Positions 24,602 to 34,730 of a stretch of 46,979 nucleotides of DNA are shown here, piece by piece. Source of the stretch: Bacillota bacterium (GTDB lineage: Bacteria > Bacillota > UBA4882 > UBA10575); the NCBI GenBank assembly GCA_012735135.1, contig JAAYHY010000089.1, forward strand, positions 1 to 46,979, in the 5' to 3' direction. A program made the position numbers and the translations under genes. The notes beneath the pieces were generated by a model. That model was not told where the DNA came from and ran no database searches. It saw only the letters and a program-made list of their open reading frames with translations. Position 1 is the stretch's first letter. Every line of letters begins with the position of its first letter.

Positions 24602-26395
24602 GGGTTGGCGTGCAGACTCTCCTTGCCTATAACTGGAAAGCAAATGGACCTCTTCCAGCTGCTCTTTGCTGACGGTCGAGGGAGCCATAGTCATCAAACA
24701 GGTGGCGCTGGTTGTCTTTGGAAAGGCGATTACATCGCGGAGACTGGCGGCGCCGGTCAATAACATCACTAAACGGTCTAGTCCAAGGGCAATCCCGCCA
24801 TGAGGAGGCGTACCGTATTCAAAGGCTTCCAGTAAGAAGCCGAATTTTTCTTTGGTCACCTCTGCAGTTAAGCCCAGGAGCTTAAAGATTTTCTCCTGAA
24901 GCTCCCGCTGGTGGATGCGGATGCTCCCGCCGCCCAATTCTGTTCCGTTGAGTACCAAATCATAGGAGTTGGAGCGGACCTTCAAAGGCTCCGTCTCCAA
25001 GCATTCCAGGTCTTCCGGAAGGGGCGCGGTGAAAGGATGGTGCACGGAGGTTAACCGTTGTCCGGTGACGTCGTATTCGAAGAGGGGAAAATCCACCACC
25101 CACAATAAATTATACTGGTTGTCCGGGATTAAATTCAGCCGGCGGCCAAACTCCAAGCGCAATGCGCCAAGGGCGGTCAAGGCTTGGATGGGGTTTTGGT
25201 CGGCAATGATGATCACCAAGTCACCGTCTTTGGCGTTTAATTTGGCCGTTATTTTTGCCAGTTGTTCGTCGGTGAAAAATTTGCTGATCGGTGATTTTAC
25301 CTTGCCTTCTGTCAAGGCGAAATAGGCCACCCCTTTGGCGCCGTATTTTGCGGCCAGGGGCGACAAGGCATCAAGCTCCCGCCGGGTATAGTGGCCACAT
25401 CCTGGAGCCGTGAAGGCGACCACTTTCCCTCCTTGCGCCAGGATATTCCGGAAGACCGCAAATTGACTCTCCGCCACCAAGGCCGAGATCTCCACCAGTT
25501 CCAAGCCAAACCTGGTGTCCGGTTTATCGCTGCCGTAACGGTTCATCGCTTCGGCGTAAGTCAGACGGGGAAAAGGACAGGGAAGGTCGATCCCCTTTAT
25601 TTCTTTAAAGAGCATGACCATCATCTCTTCCATTAACGAAAGGATCGTCTCCCGGTTGATAAAGGAGAGTTCCAAATCGATCTGGGTAAACTCCGGCTGA
25701 CGGTCGGCCCGGAGGTCCTCATCCCGGAAACAACGGGCGATCTGGAAATATTTTTCCACCCCGCTGACCATTAATAATTGTTTAAAGATCTGGGGTGATT
25801 GGGGTAAAGCGTAAAATTGACCGGGGTTCACCCGGCTCGGGACCAAGAAGTCCCGGGCTCCTTCCGGTGTGCTCCGGGTTAACATGGGAGTTTCAATCTC
25901 CCAAAACCCTTTTTCGTCCAGGAAATCCCGGATTAATTTGACAATCCGGTGGCGCAGGGCGAGATTCCGCTGCATCTCCGGGCGGCGCAAATCAAGATAA
26001 CGATAGCGTAAACGGAGAGTCTCCTCCTCCTCACCTGCTTCATTTACGTAAATAGGCGGTGTTTTCGCCGGATTGATAATGACCAGTTCCTCCGCGGCCA
26101 CTTCCACCGCGCCGGTCGGGACCTCCCGGTTCACCATGGCTTCCGGCCGCTTTTCCACCTTTCCTTTCACCATTAAAACGTATTCGTTCCTGATCGTGGC
26201 GGCGGTTTTAAAGAGGTCCGGGTTTTGTTCCGGGTTAAAAACAACCTGGACGATTCCCGTCCGGTCCCGAAGGTCAACAAATAATAAACCACCGAGGTTA
26301 CGGTAACGGTTCACCCAACCATTGAGACAAACAGTGGTGCCGACTTCGTTCAGACTAAGTAAACAGCAGTTATGCGTACGGATCCATGCGGACAA
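24590..26395 (-). CDS. aspS: aspartyl-tRNA synthetase
   Basis: Class II synthetase of bacterial type, 601 residues. N-terminal OB-fold anticodon domain ([28 protein letters not shown]), motif 2 with [20 protein letters not shown], the bacterial GAD insertion (about 290-410), then [17 protein letters not shown] and motif 3 GLDRLVMLL. Starts with TTG, seven bases after AAGGAGG that lies in the end of hisS, only two bases downstream, so the pair is co-translated. Whether it also charges tRNA-Asn cannot be read from the sequence. Confidence 0.97.
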   Translation of the reverse strand: MSAWIRTHNCCLLSLNEVGTTVCLNGWVNRYRNLGGLLFVDLRDRTGIVQVVFNPEQNPDLFKTAATIRNEYVLMVKGKVEKRPEAMVNREVPTGAVEVAAEELVIINPAKTPPIYVNEAGEEEETLRLRYRYLDLRRPEMQRNLALRHRIVKLIRDFLDEKGFWEIETPMLTRSTPEGARDFLVPSRVNPGQFYALPQSPQIFKQLLMVSGVEKYFQIARCFRDEDLRADRQPEFTQIDLELSFINRETILSLMEEMMVMLFKEIKGIDLPCPFPRLTYAEAMNRYGSDKPDTRFGLELVEISALVAESQFAVFRNILAQGGKVVAFTAPGCGHYTRRELDALSPLAAKYGAKGVAYFALTEGKVKSPISKFFTDEQLAKITAKLNAKDGDLVIIIADQNPIQALTALGALRLEFGRRLNLIPDNQYNLLWVVDFPLFEYDVTGQRLTSVHHPFTAPLPEDLECLETEPLKVRSNSYDLVLNGTELGGGSIRIHQRELQEKIFKLLGLTAEVTKEKFGFLLEAFEYGTPPHGGIALGLDRLVMLLTGAASLRDVIAFPKTTSATCLMTMAPSTVSKEQLEEVHLLSSYRQGESARQPLHE

Positions 26396-26397
26396 GC

Positions 26398-27804
26398 TTA
26401 CTCCTCCTTATTGGTGCAGTTTGTCAGGGGGACGACCAAATGATTAACCATCGCAAGCTCTTTTTGCAGAGTGTCAATCAGATCGTCAACGGAAGATCGC
26501 TCTTGGCTCCCCTTCCCCATCTTGCTGGTTCCTACCGAAGGATGGACCAACTTCACAATCTCTGTCGCCAGATCGGCAACGGCGATGCGCTTTTGGCTCC
26601 CATCATCCATTTTTTTGAATGTAACTTCCCGTGCTTGCCATTCATCTTCGCCAATGATCACGGCCAGGGCAGCTCCGGATTTATGGGCGGTTTTAAGTTG
26701 GGACTTCAGACTTTTTCTCCCATTCCCCAATTCCACTATATACCCGGCCCGGCGTAAAGTGGTCGCCAGGGAAAAAGCCACGGCGGACAACTGTTCCCCC
26801 AAGGGAATAAGATAGAGATTGGGGGAATTGGAAAACTCCGGCAGTTTGCCCCTTTGTTCCAAAGTGGTCAAGACCCTTTCTATCCCCGAAGCAAAACCGA
26901 CCCCCGGCACCGCCGGGCCACCGCATTCCTCCACCAGTCCGTCATAACGGCCACCACCGCAAAGGGCATTCTGCGCGCCTAAATCCTTGTTCAGGATCTC
27001 AAAAACGGTCCGGAAGTAATAATCCAATCCCCGCACCAATCGGGGGGAAAGTTCATATTTGACGTTTACAGTTTCCAGCAGGGCAACCACCTGGTCAAAA
27101 TGGTGGCGGCAGTCGGTGCAGAGATAGTTTTGGATCGGGGGCACCCGGCTGAGTATCCCTTGGCAAGCTGCGTTTTTACAATCCAATAAGCGTAGAGGAT
27201 TACGGTCCAAACGCACACGGCAAGTCGGGCAGAGTTCTCCAGCCGCCGCCTTGAGCATAGAAGTTAGGACCCGCTTATACTCTTGCCGGCAGTGGGGACA
27301 GCCTACCGAATTGAGGTGAATCTCCAAGTCGGTTAAACCCAACCGGCGGTACAAGTCATGGGCCAGTAAGATCACTTCCGCATCGGCGACCGGACTTTCG
27401 TCCCCGATCAGTTCGACTCCAAACTGGTGAAACTGGCGAAACCGGCCGGCCTGGGGACGTTCTTGCCGGAACATCGGGCCTAAGTAATAAAGTTTTGCCA
27501 CTGGAGCCTGGCCATATAACTTATGTTCAATATAGGCCCGGACGACGGAAGCCGTTCCTTCCGGGCGCAAGGTGATACTCCGGCCTCCTTTATCCGTAAA
27601 AGTATACATCTCCTTTTCGACAATATCGGTGGTTTCACCGATCCCCCGTTGAAACAGTTCGGTATGTTCAAAGATGGGTGTCCGGATCTCACCGTAACCA
27701 TATAAAAGAAAAACTTCCCGGATATTCTTCTCCAGCCATTGCCAAGCTAAAGCTTGGTTCGGCATAATGTCGTAGGTGCCCCGCGGTGCCGTGGTCAAAG
27801 TCAT
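26398..27804 (-). CDS. hisS: histidyl-tRNA synthetase with C-terminal tail
   Basis: Class II synthetase. RGTYDI at the start, motif 2 [18 protein letters not shown], the histidine motif [14 protein letters not shown] and [33 protein letters not shown]. The insertion with [12 protein letters not shown] and CTDC is normal. The frame is open to 27867, but the family starts at [13 protein letters not shown] (27804), with GAGG eight bases before it: 468 residues. About 47 residues follow the usual end ([11 protein letters not shown]) and do not look like the anticodon domain. No T-box is visible upstream. Confidence 0.96.
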   Translation of the reverse strand: MTLTTAPRGTYDIMPNQALAWQWLEKNIREVFLLYGYGEIRTPIFEHTELFQRGIGETTDIVEKEMYTFTDKGGRSITLRPEGTASVVRAYIEHKLYGQAPVAKLYYLGPMFRQERPQAGRFRQFHQFGVELIGDESPVADAEVILLAHDLYRRLGLTDLEIHLNSVGCPHCRQEYKRVLTSMLKAAAGELCPTCRVRLDRNPLRLLDCKNAACQGILSRVPPIQNYLCTDCRHHFDQVVALLETVNVKYELSPRLVRGLDYYFRTVFEILNKDLGAQNALCGGGRYDGLVEECGGPAVPGVGFASGIERVLTTLEQRGKLPEFSNSPNLYLIPLGEQLSAVAFSLATTLRRAGYIVELGNGRKSLKSQLKTAHKSGAALAVIIGEDEWQAREVTFKKMDDGSQKRIAVADLATEIVKLVHPSVGTSKMGKGSQERSSVDDLIDTLQKELAMVNHLVVPLTNCTNKEE

Positions 27805-27835
27805 CCCCCGTTCCTCACGCATGCTTATTTTTGAC

Positions 27836-27869
27836 GGAAAGAAAGGGTGAAGGGGCCAGCCCTCCACCC
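27836..27869 (-). terminator. terminator between the PpiC gene and hisS
   Basis: On the minus strand a ten-pair stem (GGGTG with CACCC plus inner G-C pairs, two G.U) is followed by TTTCTTTCC. One wobble pair is only possible on this strand. It could be partial, since hisS follows 32 bases later. Confidence 0.6.
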
Positions 27870-27899
27870 GCGCTCTTTTTCAGGATTAAAAACTTATTC

Positions 27900-29417
27900 T
27901 CAATCTGCCGGGGTTTCGATGATCCCCTCCTGGAACTGTTCAGCCTGGAGTCTTTTCTGTTCTTCCTGGAGTCTTCTGTTTAACTCTTCCTGTTCCTCTC
28001 GGTTTTTCTTCTCGAGAGCGGCAATTTTCTCTTCCAGGGTTTTGCTTTCTTCGGTCAATTCGGCGTCCTTCATTTTACGTAGGATCTGGTTGAGCAAGGT
28101 AAGGTCTTCCCCGGCTTTGGCTTCGGCAGCGGATAAAGCTGCTTTGAGCCCGGCTTTATCTTCTTTTGCTTGGTAAATATCGGCCTTGGCCAGATCAACG
28201 TTGTAATTATCCTTCAGATCTTTGGGTAAACGCTCGAAAACACCAAGAGCGGCCTCATAATTCTTGTTTTCTTTATAGGCTTCCGCCAAGGAGAGGAAAG
28301 TATTTAAACTATTTTTATATCTCTTGTCTTTGAGGGCGTTTTCGTAAGCAACCGCTGCTTCCGCCCATTTTTCTTCCTGGGCCAAATGGTAACCCAAAAG
28401 GGAAGGATCTAAAATCTCAATCTTGGCGTGTTTCTGCCGTTGCTCTTGGAGCCACTCACTCTTTTTAGTGGTTAAGAACTTATTGGCCAGCAAGTCCTCT
28501 TTGATCTTTTCTTTTTCCTTTTCCCATTGCTCGCCCTGGGCTAACTTTTTCTCCAGCACGGTGATGACATGATAACCGAACTGAGTCTTGACCGGAGCGC
28601 TGTATTGACCGACCTCAAGTTGGAGGGCGGCTTCCACAAATTCGGGGACAAAAGCATTTTTAAAGTATTCAATGGGAGCGCGGCCCAGATTTCCACCTTG
28701 GTTTTTGTTGCTGATGTCATCCGAGTATTCTTTGGCCAACTCGGCAAAATTGGCGCCATCTTGTAACTTTTGATAGACCTCTTCTGCTTTCTTTAAAGCT
28801 TCCCCGTCGGAAAGGGGTTCTTCGGTTACGTCGGAACTGGTGGAAATCAAGATGTGGGCTACTTCCAGCTCTTCATAACTGGCCACCATCTCCTCTTCGG
28901 TCACCTCAAGATTGGCTTCCTTCCCCAGCACGCCGTAGAGTTTCTGTTCGGCAATGATCTCGCGGAGCATCTTTTTCAGGCCTTTCAGGTCGCCGGCGCC
29001 GGTTTGGTAGATCAGCATCTCCAGTTCCTCTTCGCTGTCAATCTGGTTGTAAACTTTAATTTCGCCCAAGAGATCCTCCACTTCCCGGTCGGAAACGCTG
29101 ATTTTTCTTTTCTCAATCTCCTGTTTGATCAGTTCCTGGCCGATCAGGTATTCCAAAGTATTCGCTTTCATCTGCTCTTCGGTTAAGAAAGAGCCGTACT
29201 GTTGCCAGAAACGCAGGAGAGCTTTGTTGAAATCCTGATCTGAAATTTTTACCCCGTTAACCCGGGCGGAAGGTCCTTTATAAAGCAACTGCTGGTTTCC
29301 CAGACTATTCCAGGGAAAAACATAAAATAAACCGACGATCAGACCGATGACTAAAATAATGACAACCGGTTTCAAAAAAGATTTGGATAACCGGCGGATA
29401 TTCATCATGCCAGCCAA
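27900..29417 (-). CDS. membrane-anchored PpiC-type peptidyl-prolyl isomerase (SurA/PrsA-like)
   Basis: Extracytoplasmic foldase. An N-terminal membrane anchor (VVIILVIGLIVGLFYVFPW) precedes a SurA-like N domain and a parvulin domain near residues 185-290 (VAHILIST, FAELAKEYSDDISNKNQGGNLG, PVKTQFGYHVITVLE). A helical region with TPR-like repeats follows (LGYHLAQEEKWAEAAVAYENAL and onward), ending in a charged coiled coil rich in E, K, Q and L. 505 residues. TTG start, seven bases after AAGGGGG. No lipobox is seen, so it is a transmembrane rather than lipid-anchored protein. Confidence 0.88.
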   Translation of the reverse strand: MAGMMNIRRLSKSFLKPVVIILVIGLIVGLFYVFPWNSLGNQQLLYKGPSARVNGVKISDQDFNKALLRFWQQYGSFLTEEQMKANTLEYLIGQELIKQEIEKRKISVSDREVEDLLGEIKVYNQIDSEEELEMLIYQTGAGDLKGLKKMLREIIAEQKLYGVLGKEANLEVTEEEMVASYEELEVAHILISTSSDVTEEPLSDGEALKKAEEVYQKLQDGANFAELAKEYSDDISNKNQGGNLGRAPIEYFKNAFVPEFVEAALQLEVGQYSAPVKTQFGYHVITVLEKKLAQGEQWEKEKEKIKEDLLANKFLTTKKSEWLQEQRQKHAKIEILDPSLLGYHLAQEEKWAEAAVAYENALKDKRYKNSLNTFLSLAEAYKENKNYEAALGVFERLPKDLKDNYNVDLAKADIYQAKEDKAGLKAALSAAEAKAGEDLTLLNQILRKMKDAELTEESKTLEEKIAALEKKNREEQEELNRRLQEEQKRLQAEQFQEGIIETPAD

Positions 29418-29521
29418 GTAAATTCCCCCTTAAATAATTGGTTTCACCTTCGGTAAAGGAAACAAACCCATCAGGTCCGTTGGAACATCTTATTCAATTG
29501 TACCTAAAGCCTCTGCTGTTG

Positions 29522-30997
29522 TCAATTCACCATCGCCAATAGCTGATTGACTTTTTCCGCCACCAATGCCTTAATGCGGCTGCGGTAAGTAGCGGGGCAT
29601 TTGGGGTTAGGTGTCCGCGTGACCTTAAAATCGGCCGGATCAAACCATTTGCTCATCCCACCTCCCCCTAAACCCAAAATCGTTGCGCGCTCTTCCATCA
29701 TCATGATGTTATAGATGTTTTCCCAACCCGGAAGGGTATAGCCACAATTTTCTTGTTCTGCCACACTCCTGCGCTGCCGGTAAAGATAATAAGGATGATA
29801 ACCTTTGCTCCGCAAGCGGGCGGCGCCCAAAGCCAGCCAATGGGCGACCCGTTCGACGGCAATCTCCTCTTTCACCCGGGTAAAATCCCAGACGGCCGCT
29901 TTTTTCGGCGCCAAAGTATGGACCGTGATATTCTCCGCGGCATAAGAAAGCAGCTTTTGCAGGGTCCCTTCCCAATCTTCTTCCTCTTCCCCCGGGAGGC
30001 CGACAATCATATCCATATTGACGCAAGGAAAATCGAGCGCCCGGACCATTTCCATGGCGGCTTCCAACTGGGCGATGGTGTGTTTCCGGCCAATCCGCCC
30101 CAAGGTTTGAGGGTTCATGGTTTGGGGGTTGACACTAATCCGGGTCACTCCGTAATTTCGGAGCAACACCAGTTTTTCGTGGGTTAAAGTATCGGGGCGA
30201 CCGGCTTCGACGGTAAATTCAAAAAGTTCCCCCGGGGGGAAGTATTGTTTGATTGTCTCAAGCAGATCCCCCAGTTGGACCAGGGTGAGGGCGGTGGGGG
30301 TACCCCCGCCGATATAGAGGGTCACCGGGCGCCAACCAATCTTGGTCAGTGCCGTGCCGATCTCCCGGATTTCATAGACCAAAGCCTCCAAAAAACCTTC
30401 GACCAGATGGGCATGGGTGGTCAAAGGATAGGAAGCAAAGGAACAATAGTGGCATTTGGTGGGACAAAAAGGAATGCCTATATAAATACAGAGCCTTTCC
30501 CCTCCGCTCTGGAAAAAAGGCCTTTGAACCTCGCCAACCTCGGTTAAGAGTTGAGCCTTCTCCGGCTGAAGCATAAAAATGGTTTCCAGTTTTTCCTTTA
30601 TTACCCCGGGTGTAAACCCTAAATCGCGAAAATAATGATAAATCTTACTGGGACGGACGCCGGGCAAAATACCCCAGGGCGGTACCGAAAAACCGGCTTC
30701 TCTCAAGAGAAGGAAGACAGCTTTCCGCACCATTTCTTTCTGGCGTTGCTCGAAAGCGGCGGCCCCGTAACGGGGATCACTAATCTCTTGATCGGTAAAG
30801 GTGACCGTTCCGCCCCGGTTACCGGTAATTCCCCCCTGGCAAGTAAGCTTTTTTCCCTCTGCCTCAACCGTAATCTCGAGCCGGTAGTCGGCTTGGCCAT
30901 TTTCGATAAAAACTGCTTCCGGGTCGAAGGCCTGCACCATGTTTTCCATATTCCGCTCATTTCCGGGTAAATTACATTTCAGCAAGTAAGAAGCCAT
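29522..30997 (-). CDS. hemZ: radical-SAM coproporphyrinogen dehydrogenase-like protein HemZ
   Basis: 491 residues. The radical-SAM cluster motif is CPTKCHYCSF, followed by LYIGGGTPTAL, FTVEAGRPDTLT and VSVNPQTMN-type sequence (RISVNPQTMNPQTLGRIGRKHT). An N-terminal domain of about 150 residues is typical of HemZ. In Bacillus it acts in anaerobic haem synthesis. No other haem gene lies here, so another radical role is possible. It begins directly after the stop codon of the metallo-hydrolase gene and is surely co-transcribed with it. Confidence 0.9.
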   Translation of the reverse strand: MASYLLKCNLPGNERNMENMVQAFDPEAVFIENGQADYRLEITVEAEGKKLTCQGGITGNRGGTVTFTDQEISDPRYGAAAFEQRQKEMVRKAVFLLLREAGFSVPPWGILPGVRPSKIYHYFRDLGFTPGVIKEKLETIFMLQPEKAQLLTEVGEVQRPFFQSGGERLCIYIGIPFCPTKCHYCSFASYPLTTHAHLVEGFLEALVYEIREIGTALTKIGWRPVTLYIGGGTPTALTLVQLGDLLETIKQYFPPGELFEFTVEAGRPDTLTHEKLVLLRNYGVTRISVNPQTMNPQTLGRIGRKHTIAQLEAAMEMVRALDFPCVNMDMIVGLPGEEEEDWEGTLQKLLSYAAENITVHTLAPKKAAVWDFTRVKEEIAVERVAHWLALGAARLRSKGYHPYYLYRQRRSVAEQENCGYTLPGWENIYNIMMMEERATILGLGGGGMSKWFDPADFKVTRTPNPKCPATYRSRIKALVAEKVNQLLAMVN

Positions 30998-31627
30998 CTA
31001 TTTCCCCACCAATTGTTTGAGAAAAGGATTATCCAGTTTTTCCCGGCCTAGCAGCGTGTCGGGGCCATGACCGGGAAAGACCCGGGTTTCCCCGGGAAGG
31101 GTCAGTAATTTCCGGAGGCTGTCCGTTAAGGCTGCCGGGTCTCCCCCCGGCAAATCGGTCCGGCCGACACTCCCGGCAAAAAGGGTATCCCCAGTAAACA
31201 ACAGTCCAGGAGCGGTAAGGGTAATTCCGCCCGGGGTATGTCCGGGGGTATGATTGACGGTTAACATCTTCGAACCTAAGGTCAGGATATCACCGTCGTT
31301 CAATAATTGATCCGCTTTCACCACCACTTCCATCCCGAAGATGGTTGATAAATTAAGCGCGGGGTTGGTTAAGAAGTTGGCATCGGCCACATGGACCGCC
31401 ACCAAAGCCCCAGTCTTTGCTTTTAATTCGTTCACACCGGCAATATGGTCGTAATGGCCATGGGTCAGGAGGATGTGCTTTAATTTTAAATTCTTTCCGG
31501 CAAGTTCCGCCAAGATCACCGCGGGCGGCCCGCCCGGATCCAAACAGACTGTTTCCAGCGTTTCTTCATCCCAAAGCAAGTAGGTATTGACGCCTAGTTC
31601 CCCGAGGACAAACTGTTGTAACTTCAT
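30998..31627 (-). CDS. MBL-fold hydrolase (glyoxalase II-like)
   Basis: 209 residues. Metallo-beta-lactamase fold with the metal motif THGHYDH, then HTPGHTPGG, LLFTGDTLF and VFPGHGPDT. Members cleave thioesters such as S-lactoylglutathione or bacillithiol analogues; the substrate cannot be told here. AAAGGAG lies eight bases before the ATG. The hydrolase-hemZ pairing recurs in clostridia near hisS-aspS. Confidence 0.92.
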   Translation of the reverse strand: MKLQQFVLGELGVNTYLLWDEETLETVCLDPGGPPAVILAELAGKNLKLKHILLTHGHYDHIAGVNELKAKTGALVAVHVADANFLTNPALNLSTIFGMEVVVKADQLLNDGDILTLGSKMLTVNHTPGHTPGGITLTAPGLLFTGDTLFAGSVGRTDLPGGDPAALTDSLRKLLTLPGETRVFPGHGPDTLLGREKLDNPFLKQLVGK

Positions 31628-31646
31628 GGGCGCAACTCCTTTTCTC

Positions 31647-32216
31647 TTAACGGATCATCCCCATCCGCTTGAGGGGCCAAAACCGCCAGAAAGCCCGTCC
31701 GACAATATTTTTCCGGGGCAGGAATCCCCAATAATGACTATCCCAGCTCTGGTTTCTATTATCCCCCAAAACGAAATATTCGTCTTCACCGACGGTGACC
31801 GGCCCGAATTCATAAATGGGACGGCGATCGGGCGAAATATACTCTTCGGCTAAGGGCACGCCGTTAATCCAGACTTTCCCTTCGCTGATCTCCACCGTCT
31901 CGCCCGGTAGCCCGATGATCCGTTTAATGAAGTCATCAAGTTTGACCGGGGCTTCTCCCCGCCGTCGCTGTTCCTCATTGGCCAGGGCATTGGCTTCAGC
32001 CGTCGGATGAAACACGACGATGTCACCGCGCTTTGGCTCACGAAAGCGGTAAGAAACTTTTTCGACCAAAAAACGATCCCATTCAATGATCGTCGGGCGC
32101 ATTGACGGGCTGGGCACATACCTGGCTTCCACGATAAAGGTCCGGAGGACCAAAAAGAGGAGTAACGCCGGGAGGACAACCTCTACAATCTCCCGGAGGA
32201 TTGCTTTTAATTTCAA
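31647..32216 (-). CDS. lepB: signal peptidase I
   Basis: Membrane serine protease that removes signal peptides. One N-terminal helix (VVLPALLLFLVLRTFIV), catalytic S38 in VPSPSMRPT and general-base lysine K98 in FIKRIIGLPGETVEI. The end motif GDNRNQSWDSHYWGFLP is intact. 189 residues, the short Gram-positive form. TTG start, eight bases after GGGAGGG. Confidence 0.96.
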   Translation of the reverse strand: MKLKAILREIVEVVLPALLLFLVLRTFIVEARYVPSPSMRPTIIEWDRFLVEKVSYRFREPKRGDIVVFHPTAEANALANEEQRRRGEAPVKLDDFIKRIIGLPGETVEISEGKVWINGVPLAEEYISPDRRPIYEFGPVTVGEDEYFVLGDNRNQSWDSHYWGFLPRKNIVGRAFWRFWPLKRMGMIR

Positions 32217-32299
32217 CCTTAATTCCCTCCCGATGTAATTGACACATATAAAAGAGAAACGAAAAAATTAACAGACAGTTCCGTCCGGTTCCAAAAATA

Positions 32300-32332
32300 T
32301 ATGAAAAGGCCCCCGAATAAAAGGAGGGCCTT
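32300..32332 (-). terminator. terminator of the HU gene
   Basis: On the minus strand AAGGCCC pairs with GGGCCTT across a 13-base loop and runs into TTCATATATTTTTGG. The T-tract is interrupted, so strength is moderate. Confidence 0.6.
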
Positions 32333-32390
32333 GTAGTAGGTAGAACGGAACTTTCTCCACGAAACAGTGAAGAGTGTTCTCTCCCGAAAA

Positions 32391-32666
32391 TTACCGGTCA
32401 ACAGCCTCTTTTAAAGCTTTTCCCGGCTTGAAGACCGGTACTTTCCTCGCTTTAATCTCGATCGTAGCTCCAGTTTGAGGGTTCCGTCCCGTCCGGGCGC
32501 TTCTTTCCTTCACCTCAAAACTGCCAAAGCCAACGAGGAGAATTTTATCACCTTTGGATAAAGCTTCAGTCATCACCGAAAAAACAGCGTCAACGGCTTT
32601 CCCCGAGTCTTTTTTGGTTAAACCACTTTTTTCCGCGACTTGATCGATTAATTCAGTCTTTGTCAC
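32391..32666 (-). CDS. hup: HU-type DNA-binding protein
   Basis: 91-residue histone-like protein that bends [59 protein letters not shown] and [15 protein letters not shown] are diagnostic. The frame is open 18 codons further up, but the GTG at 32666 with AAAGGAGGTGA five bases before it gives the exact HU length. It lies between spoIVA and lepB; the hbs-spoIVA neighbourhood is shared with Bacillus. Confidence 0.97.
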   Translation of the reverse strand: MTKTELIDQVAEKSGLTKKDSGKAVDAVFSVMTEALSKGDKILLVGFGSFEVKERSARTGRNPQTGATIEIKARKVPVFKPGKALKEAVDR

Positions 32667-32739
32667 TAACTTCACCTCCTTTGAGCGCATTACCGGCGCA
32701 TTATGAAAAGTAGCTTTCAATACTTACCTTGGAATTGGC

Positions 32740-32760
32740 AATTATCTATTCTAGATAATT
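32740..32760. promoter_or_regulatory. 21-base palindrome upstream of the HU gene
   Basis: Arms AATTATCTA and TAGATAATT are perfect and separated by TTC. It lies 74 bases upstream of the HU start. It has no T-run, so it looks more like a protein-binding site than a terminator. Confidence 0.4.
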
Positions 32761-32832
32761 CCCCGTTCTCCTTCTGTCTAATCTAAAAAACTTTCAATTA
32801 AACCCCGTTCTTACCGTTTTTGGCGGGGAGGG

Positions 32833-32863
32833 TAAAAATTAAAGCCGTGCGTTACACGGCTTT
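32833..32863 (-). terminator. terminator of spoIVA
   Basis: AAAGCCGTG and CACGGCTTT pair perfectly around a five-base loop 20 bases past the spoIVA stop. AATTTTTA follows on the minus strand. Confidence 0.85.
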
Positions 32864-32882
32864 CCCGGTCAGAAGACTCATT

Positions 32883-34358
32883 TTAGATAATAATGCAGAT
32901 TAACCCGCCACTACCCTCGTTTAAGATTTTGGTCAAAGTCTCTTGCAGATTTTCTTGGGCATGGGCCGGCATCCGGTTCAACTTGGCTTGAATCCCTTCT
33001 TTGACCAAGTCATGAAGGGTTTTTCCAAAAAACTCCGTTTTCCAGATGCCTTCGGGGTTTTTTTCAAATTCTTCGGTCAAAAAGCGGACAAATTCCTCTC
33101 CTTGTTTCTCGGTGCCGACGACGGGGATGACTTCGGTCTGGATATTGGCCTTAATAAAATGATAAGACGGAGCGGATGCGCGAATCCGGACACCGCACCG
33201 GCTTCCTTGCTGAATAAGCTGGGGTTCGGCAAATTCTATCTCATCCATTTGCGGCATGACCAGACCATAACCCAATTCTTTTACTTGCGCCAAAGCACTG
33301 GCCACCTTCTGGTATTCCTTTTTTACGGAAACCAGTTCCTGGATACTCCGCATGAGGTCGCCATTGTTCATCAAGGAAAGACCGGTGATTTCCTGAAGAA
33401 CTTGGTAAAAGAGGGCTTCCGCCGTTTTGATGCCAATGATGACTATCCCTTTGCCCAGGTCCACCTTTTCCAGGTATACTTCTTCCATATATTCGTTGCT
33501 TTCCAGACAGACCAGGGTTTGTTCCAGATCTTTTACTTTTTCCACGTTGGCAACCGCGGCGAAGACCGTTTCTTCATAAGCCGAGCGCAGCCAATGACCG
33601 GTCGGTAGTTCTTCGATCCAATCCACAAAGTTGACTTGGACCTCCAGCACCGGGAACATCTTTAAAACATTCTGCATAATCTGGTTAACTTCGGCTTCTG
33701 TCATCTGTAAACAGTCCACCGGAAGGACCGGGACTTTATATTTCTCTTCTAGTTCTGCGACCAAGGCCAAGGTTGTTTCGGCCTCCGGATGGATGGAATT
33801 AACCAGAACGATAAAGGGTTTACCCAGGGCGGTCAGTTCGTTGACGACTTTTTCTTCGGCTGGGATGTAGTTCTCCCGCGGGATCTCCGTGATGCTCCCA
33901 TCGGTGGTGATGACCAAACCAATCGTGGAGTGATCCTGAATCACCTTTTTCGTACCCATCTCCGCCGCCGCTTGGAAAGTGACCGGGGTTGTACTCCAAG
34001 GGGTAATCACCATTCTGGGGCCGGTCTCATCCTCATAACCCCGGGCGCCGGCAACGGTATAACCGACACAATCGACCATCCGTACCTTTAGTTCGACTTG
34101 GTCGAAGGCGAGCGGGATCGCTTCATCCGGAATAAACTTCGGTTCCGTGGTCATAATTGTTTTTCCCGCACCACTTTGGGGCATCTCATCCTGGGTCCGT
34201 TCCCGGTGGTGCAGATCGCTGATGTTGGGCAAGACCATTAATTCCATAAAACGCTTAATAAAAGTGGACTTCCCTGTCCGTACCGGTCCGACAACGCCTA
34301 TATAAATGTTTCCATCCGTGCGTTCGGCGATATCTTTAAAGATATCAAACCGTTCCAA
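32883..34358 (-). CDS. spoIVA: stage IV sporulation protein A
   Basis: ATPase that polymerises on the forespore as the basal layer of the spore coat. Walker A is GPVRTGKS (24-31), and the C-terminus LNEGSGGLICIII is typical. The frame is open to 34475, but homologues begin at the residue pattern (M)ERFDIFKDIAERT. That places the start at TTG 34358, directly after a GGAGGAGGA ribosome site, giving 491 residues, the family length. Sigma-E control is expected from the family; I found no convincing sigma-E promoter. Essential for coat assembly in Bacillus. Confidence 0.97.
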   Translation of the reverse strand: MERFDIFKDIAERTDGNIYIGVVGPVRTGKSTFIKRFMELMVLPNISDLHHRERTQDEMPQSGAGKTIMTTEPKFIPDEAIPLAFDQVELKVRMVDCVGYTVAGARGYEDETGPRMVITPWSTTPVTFQAAAEMGTKKVIQDHSTIGLVITTDGSITEIPRENYIPAEEKVVNELTALGKPFIVLVNSIHPEAETTLALVAELEEKYKVPVLPVDCLQMTEAEVNQIMQNVLKMFPVLEVQVNFVDWIEELPTGHWLRSAYEETVFAAVANVEKVKDLEQTLVCLESNEYMEEVYLEKVDLGKGIVIIGIKTAEALFYQVLQEITGLSLMNNGDLMRSIQELVSVKKEYQKVASALAQVKELGYGLVMPQMDEIEFAEPQLIQQGSRCGVRIRASAPSYHFIKANIQTEVIPVVGTEKQGEEFVRFLTEEFEKNPEGIWKTEFFGKTLHDLVKEGIQAKLNRMPAHAQENLQETLTKILNEGSGGLICIII

Positions 34359-34682
34359 TCCTCCTCCCCCCTTTTCTTTTTTTTCCTTGCCTTGCTGGTC
34401 AGGGTTTTTTATCCACACACCCCCCAAACGCGAAAGTTTATCCGGTAAAGACATTACCCCATTGCTGAAACCCACAATCGTGCGGGGAATTTCAGATTAT
34501 GGGTGATCCGCTTTCTTAAGGCCCGCAGTCAAACTATGTTCATCTCAATATATACAAGAGAAGATTACCAGTTATGCCTTTTTTTCCAATTATGGACGGT
34601 GGGATGCGGCCGGGTGGGCGCCTTGATCTTTGGCGGATGTAACTATCTGCTTATCTATATGAAGGAAGAACCTAAAATAGGA
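34359..34682. other. gap upstream of spoIVA
   Basis: About 320 bases without a supported gene. A plus-strand frame here (34503-34970) runs antisense into the next gene and has no family. On the minus strand it must hold the spoIVA promoter, but no clear sigma-E boxes stand out. Confidence 0.4.
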
Positions 34683-34708
34683 CAAAAAAAAACAACCCTT
34701 CCGGGTTG
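34683..34708 (-). terminator. terminator of the secreted CBM9-like gene
   Basis: On the minus strand CAACCC-GGAA-GGGTTG is followed by nine T residues, 22 bases past the stop codon. A strong, simple intrinsic terminator. Confidence 0.85.
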
Positions 34709-34730
34709 GGCGCCACACCGGTATTCCTTG

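Noticed and set aside
27805-27899. T-box leader for hisS-aspS
   Set aside because: The gap is too short and lacks the T-box sequence and specifier stem; the hairpin is a plain terminator.
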